DNA of 64,000 nt from Vibrio ruber DSM 16370. Lineage in GTDB: Bacteria > Pseudomonadota > Gammaproteobacteria > Enterobacterales > Vibrionaceae. Below are positions 59,899-64,000 of this stretch, one piece after another (the first letter of the stretch is position 1; every line of letters starts with the position of its first letter). Under the pieces are notes generated by a model that had not been told where the DNA came from, made no database searches, and was given only the letters and a program-made list of their open reading frames with translations. Position numbers and translations under genes: made by a program. Location of the stretch: contig NZ_FULE01000092.1 of NCBI RefSeq assembly GCF_900163965.1, forward strand, positions 1 through 64,000. The letters are read 5' to 3'.

Positions 59899-61728
59899 AT
59901 GTCTTCAGCGAATAACAATAGTTCTAACAACAGTGGTTTATTTTCAAGCCCACTCAGCGATACGCAGCTTGGTCAGTTGCAACATACGGTTTCACAATTG
60001 TCGCCACAGCAATTAGCTTGGGTAAGCGGATATTTCTGGGGGTTGAGTCAATCTCAGTCCGGAGAAGTTTCCAGTGCGACTCTTACTCCGCTCACGGCAG
60101 CAAAACCAGCCGATAAACTCACCATTATTTATGCTTCCCAAACCGGCAACGCCAAAGGGGTTGCAGAAGCACTGGAGCATGAGGCTCAGGCGCAAGGGTT
60201 ACCAGTACAGATTTTTGATGCCAGTGATTACAAAGGTAAAGACCTGGCCAAAGAAACCCATGTTGTTATCGTAGCTTCAACTAACGGTGAAGGCGAAGCA
60301 CCTGATAACGCCCTTGAGCTACATGAGTTTCTACAGTCGAAAAAAGCCCCGAAACTAGAGAATCTACAGTATGGCGTGATTGGCCTGGGTGATTCAAGCT
60401 ATGAGTTTTTCTGCCAGACCGGTAAAGACTTTGATGCTTTTCTCTCTAAATTGGGGGCTAAACCATTTTTGGAGCGGGTTGACTGCGATGTGGACTATGA
60501 CGCTCCGGCTGCCGAGTGGCGTCAAAAAGCATTGGGAATTCTGAAAGAATCGATGTCAGAAGGACAAGGCGAAGTGGTGCCGTTACCGGTTCAACCGGCG
60601 GGAAGTACGTCTGCTGAATACACGAAGCTGAAACCATACACTGCTACGCTTTTGACCAATCAGAAAATTACCGGGCGCGATTCGGGAAAAGATGTGCGTC
60701 ATATCGAAATTGATCTTGAAGGTTCCGGAATCACATATCAACCAGGCGATGCGCTAGGTGTATGGTATGAAAATGATGCGGAGTTATCCCGTCAGATTCT
60801 CAATTGTGTGGGGTTATCTGGTGTGGAGAGTGTCGATGTTGATGGTGAAAGTATTTCGATTCACAGTGCTTTAATTCATCAGTTTGAAATCACCTCCTCC
60901 AATCCTCAGTTTATTACTCGGCTGGCAGAACTATCTGAATCGACATTCTTGAAAGAACTCATCGAAGACAAAGATAAACTGCGTGAGTATTCAGCCCATA
61001 CACAGATTATTGATGTGTTAAAACAAGCTGCTGTGCAGTTATCGGCTGATGAGCTAGTGGGATTATTGCGCCGTTTGACCCCGCGTCTTTATTCGATTGC
61101 ATCCAGTCAAAGTGAAGTCGATGAAGAAGTTCATCTGACGGTTGGGGTGGTTGAGTATGATCAAAATGGCGAACCCCGTCAGGGCGGTGCCTCCGGATTT
61201 TTGACTCATCGCCTTGAAGAAGGAGAAAACGTCAACGTTTTCATTGAGCATAATAATAACTTCAAACTTCCTCAGGATGATGATACTGCGATCATCATGG
61301 TAGGTCCTGGAACGGGTATTGCGCCATTTAGAAGCTTTATTCAGGAAAGAGATAACCGTGGTGCTGCCGGTAAGAGTTGGTTGTTCTTCGGTGACCGGAC
61401 ATTCACACAGGATTTCCTCTATCAGGTTGAGTGGCAGAAATATCTGAAATCAGGGGCTTTAACTCAGATGGATGTTGCCTTTAGCCGCGATCAGGCTGAA
61501 AAAGTTTATGTTCAACACCGTCTGTTGGAAAAAGCCGAACAGGTTTGGGATTGGCTCCAAAATGGCGCTTATCTCTACGTTTGCGGTGATGCAACCCATA
61601 TGGCGAAAGATGTTCATGAAGCTTTGATTACCATTGCCGAACAGCAAGGTGGCTTTGGTCGGGAACAAGCTGAAGAATACGTCAATGAACTCCGTAAAGC
61701 GAAGCGTTATCAAAGGGATGTCTACTAA
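59899..61728 (+). CDS. cysJ: Sulfite reductase flavoprotein alpha subunit
   Basis: Carries electrons from NADPH through FAD and FMN to CysI for reducing sulfite to sulfide. Start chosen at the ATG at 59899, which has AGGGAAG upstream; an in-frame ATG at 59878 lacks a site. Flavodoxin domain ([28 protein letters not shown]), FAD site (RLYSIASSQ), NADPH site ([14 protein letters not shown]) and the Tyr-ending C-terminus (KRYQRDVY) are all present. 609 aa is normal. The stop overlaps the cysI ATG (TAATG). Confidence 0.97.
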   Translation: MSSANNNSSNNSGLFSSPLSDTQLGQLQHTVSQLSPQQLAWVSGYFWGLSQSQSGEVSSATLTPLTAAKPADKLTIIYASQTGNAKGVAEALEHEAQAQGLPVQIFDASDYKGKDLAKETHVVIVASTNGEGEAPDNALELHEFLQSKKAPKLENLQYGVIGLGDSSYEFFCQTGKDFDAFLSKLGAKPFLERVDCDVDYDAPAAEWRQKALGILKESMSEGQGEVVPLPVQPAGSTSAEYTKLKPYTATLLTNQKITGRDSGKDVRHIEIDLEGSGITYQPGDALGVWYENDAELSRQILNCVGLSGVESVDVDGESISIHSALIHQFEITSSNPQFITRLAELSESTFLKELIEDKDKLREYSAHTQIIDVLKQAAVQLSADELVGLLRRLTPRLYSIASSQSEVDEEVHLTVGVVEYDQNGEPRQGGASGFLTHRLEEGENVNVFIEHNNNFKLPQDDDTAIIMVGPGTGIAPFRSFIQERDNRGAAGKSWLFFGDRTFTQDFLYQVEWQKYLKSGALTQMDVAFSRDQAEKVYVQHRLLEKAEQVWDWLQNGAYLYVCGDATHMAKDVHEALITIAEQQGGFGREQAEEYVNELRKAKRYQRDVY

Positions 61729-63461
61729 TGAGTGCAAATCAAGAAAACAAAGACCAAGAAGTATTAGGGCAAGTGTTGGGGCCATTGTCTGATAACGAGC
61801 GCCTGAAACGAGAAAGTAACTTTTTACGTGGAACGATCACACAAGATCTTCAAGACCCGTTAACTGGCGGATTTACGGCGGATAACTTCCAGTTGATTCG
61901 TTTTCACGGTATGTATCAGCAAGATGATCGTGACATTCGGGCTGAGCGAACTAAACAGAAGCTTGAACCGCTACATAATGTGATGCTTCGTGCACGGATG
62001 CCCGGTGGGATTATTCAGCCACAGCAATGGCTCGCTATCGATCAATTTGCGACCGAGCACACTATGTATGGCAGTATCCGTCTGACAACCCGGCAAACCT
62101 TCCAGTTTCATGGGGTGCTTAAGCCTAAAATCAAACTGATGCATCAGACCCTCAATCAAATCGGCATTGATTCAATCGCTACTGCCGGTGATGTGAACCG
62201 CAATGTATTGTGTACATCGAACCCGGTTGAATCTGAGCTTCATCAGGAAGCTTATGAATGGGCGAAGAAAATCAGTGAGCATTTACTGCCGAAAACTCGG
62301 GCTTATGCAGAAATCTGGCTTGATGGCGAAAAACTGGAAACGACGGACGAAGAGCCGATTCTGGGCAGTAGTTATTTGCCTCGTAAGTTTAAAACGACGG
62401 TTGTCATTCCACCACATAATGATATTGATGTGCACGCCAATGATTTAAATTTTGTTGCGATCGCGGAAGCTGGCAAGTTGGTTGGATTCAATGTGCTGGT
62501 GGGTGGTGGCCTAGCGATGACGCATGGGGATACATCAACCTACCCTCGTCGTGCCGATGATTTTGGGTTCATTCCGCTGGAAAAAACATTGGATGTCGCA
62601 GCCGCTGTGGTTTCGACGCAGAGAGATTGGGGAAACCGCTCTAACCGGAAAAACGCGAAGACCAAGTACACACTTGATCGTGTTGGTATTGATGTGTTTA
62701 AGGCTGAAGTTGAAAAAAGAGCCGGCGTCAACTTTGCAGAGAGCCGACCTTATGAATTCACTAGCCGTGGTGATCGCATCGGATGGGTTGAAGGAATTGA
62801 TGGCAAATTCCATCTGACTCTCTTTATTGAAAACGGTCGGTTACTGGATTATCCAGGCAAGCCATTAAAAACAGGTGTTGCTGAGATCGCGAAAATCCAT
62901 CAAGGTGATTTCCGGATGACGGCGAACCAAAATCTGATCGTTGCCGGTGTGACAGCCGACCAAAAAGAACAGATTGAATTGATTGCCCGAGCACATGGCC
63001 TGATGGACGATGGTGTGAGCGAGCAACGTAAGAACTCAATGGCGTGTGTGTCATTTCCGACGTGTCCACTCGCAATGGCTGAGGCTGAACGTTTCCTGCC
63101 GGAATTTGTGACAGATGTTGAAGGCATTCTGGAGAAACATCAGTTAGGAGAAGATGAGAACATCATTTTACGGGTGACCGGTTGCCCGAATGGATGCGGT
63201 CGCGCCATGCTCGCAGAGATTGGATTGGTCGGAAAAGCTCCGGGACGCTATAACTTGCATCTCGGCGGAAATCGGGCCGGAACTCGAATTCCGAAAATGT
63301 ATAAGGAAAATATTACTGAACAACAAATATTGGCGGAGATCGACCAACTGGTAGGGCGTTGGGCGACAGAGCGTAATGACGGCGAATGTTTCGGTGATTT
63401 TGTGATTCGCAGCGGAATCATTGAAGAAGTCGTGGTCTCAAAGAGGGATTTTTATGCCTGA
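61728..63461 (+). CDS. cysI: Sulfite reductase hemoprotein beta subunit
   Basis: Reduces sulfite to sulfide by six electrons at a siroheme coupled to a 4Fe-4S cluster. The cluster Cys residues are in [10 protein letters not shown] and [11 protein letters not shown] near the end; the siroheme-binding [10 protein letters not shown] and RNVLCTSNP segments are present. 577 aa, normal for CysI. It overlaps cysJ by one base and cysH by eight, so the three form an operon. Confidence 0.97.
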   Translation: MSANQENKDQEVLGQVLGPLSDNERLKRESNFLRGTITQDLQDPLTGGFTADNFQLIRFHGMYQQDDRDIRAERTKQKLEPLHNVMLRARMPGGIIQPQQWLAIDQFATEHTMYGSIRLTTRQTFQFHGVLKPKIKLMHQTLNQIGIDSIATAGDVNRNVLCTSNPVESELHQEAYEWAKKISEHLLPKTRAYAEIWLDGEKLETTDEEPILGSSYLPRKFKTTVVIPPHNDIDVHANDLNFVAIAEAGKLVGFNVLVGGGLAMTHGDTSTYPRRADDFGFIPLEKTLDVAAAVVSTQRDWGNRSNRKNAKTKYTLDRVGIDVFKAEVEKRAGVNFAESRPYEFTSRGDRIGWVEGIDGKFHLTLFIENGRLLDYPGKPLKTGVAEIAKIHQGDFRMTANQNLIVAGVTADQKEQIELIARAHGLMDDGVSEQRKNSMACVSFPTCPLAMAEAERFLPEFVTDVEGILEKHQLGEDENIILRVTGCPNGCGRAMLAEIGLVGKAPGRYNLHLGGNRAGTRIPKMYKENITEQQILAEIDQLVGRWATERNDGECFGDFVIRSGIIEEVVVSKRDFYA

Positions 63462-64000
63462 TAGTGTGCTATATCGGCCACAACTTTCTGAGTTACTCAA
63501 CATGACCAAAGTGGAGCAGTCGCTTCACTTGGCTGAATTGAACGGGTATCTGGAAAGTTTGTCGGCGCAAGAACGGATCATTTGGGCGTTTGAGAACCTA
63601 CAAGGAACATTGGCAGTATCCTCTAGCTTTGGGATTCAAGCTGCATTGATGCTACATATGGTTTCTCAAGTCAAAAATGATGTGCCGGTTATCCTGACTG
63701 ATACGGGATATATGTTTCCTGAAACGTATCAATTCATTGACCAGTTGACGGAAAGATTGAATCTGAACCTGAAAATCTATCGTGCAGAGTTGACGCCCGC
63801 GTGGCAGGAAGCGCGTTACGGGAAATTATGGGAACAGGATGTAGAAGGGATTGAGAAATATAATTACCTCAATAAAGTGGAGCCAATGCGAAGAGCATTG
63901 AGAGAGCTGGAAGTTGGGACTTGGTTCTCAGGATTACGTCGCGAGCAATCGAAGTCTCGTGCCAATCTACCGGTGCTTGCAGTCCAAAATGGTGTATTTA
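63454..64000 (+). CDS. cysH: Phosphoadenosine phosphosulfate reductase, 3'-partial
   Basis: Makes sulfite from PAPS with thioredoxin. The ATG overlaps the end of cysI; the window ends after about 182 codons. Seen: [14 protein letters not shown] (nucleotide loop), [23 protein letters not shown] and [13 protein letters not shown]. The C-terminal catalytic ECGLH Cys would lie beyond the window. The order cysJ-cysI-cysH is the usual enterobacterial and Vibrio one. Confidence 0.95.
   Translation, partial: MPDSVLYRPQLSELLNMTKVEQSLHLAELNGYLESLSAQERIIWAFENLQGTLAVSSSFGIQAALMLHMVSQVKNDVPVILTDTGYMFPETYQFIDQLTERLNLNLKIYRAELTPAWQEARYGKLWEQDVEGIEKYNYLNKVEPMRRALRELEVGTWFSGLRREQSKSRANLPVLAVQNGVF

Overview
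The window looks like chromosomal DNA of a marine gammaproteobacterium, most probably a Vibrio. The right flank is the order dusA, pspG, a short conserved ORF, cysJ, cysI, cysH that I associate with Vibrio, and the proteins have Vibrio-like character. Everything to the left of dusA looks acquired: two genomic elements appear to have integrated one after the other into the 5' end of dusA.

Region 1 (1-33.2 kb) is a large nonribosomal peptide synthetase (NRPS) operon entered from its left side. Three colinear NRPS genes (the first cut by the window edge) carry nine complete modules plus the end of a tenth, with adenylation codes read by eye as Ser, Gly, Val-like, Val-like, Ser, Ser, Val-like, unknown, Ser. 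Four dual epimerization/condensation domains imply D residues. The last gene ends in two thioesterase domains and is followed by a SyrD/PvdE-type peptide-export ABC transporter and a strong terminator. The Ser and Val modules are nearly identical at DNA level, which points to gene conversion.

Region 2 (34-42.9 kb) holds an MFS exporter, a short UvrA-like protein, a 5'-truncated NRPS (C-A-T-reductase) whose A domain falls in the proline-type clade, a SnoaL-like protein and a MarR regulator. This resembles the resistance and release part of pyrrolobenzodiazepine (tilivalline-type) clusters, with the other biosynthetic genes missing.

Region 3 (43.5-58.1 kb) holds the remnant of one dusA-targeting integrase, then a displaced dusA 5' fragment with attL, then a complete 14.3-kb prophage bounded by attR inside the present dusA. 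The prophage is tailless and related to PM2 (Corticoviridae): HUH replication protein, packaging ATPase, double-jelly-roll major capsid protein, many very small membrane proteins, a spike and a peptidoglycan hydrolase. It also carries an S24 repressor, a PrtN-like activator and a tyrosine integrase. Just inside attL lie a LexA-like box and a C4/P4-CI-like antisense-RNA immunity locus. Its cargo is an orphan type VI secretion cassette: PAAR tip protein, permuted NlpC/P60-like effector, membrane-anchored immunity protein.

Region 4 (58.0-64 kb) is core genome: dusA, sigma54-controlled pspG, a short conserved ORF, and cysJ-cysI-cysH for sulfite production and reduction, with cysH cut by the window end. 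The strongest candidates for something new are the T6SS cassette riding in a tailless-phage prophage, the C4-like RNA with a possible second target in the capsid operon, and the stacked dusA islands that may have brought in the NRPS cluster.
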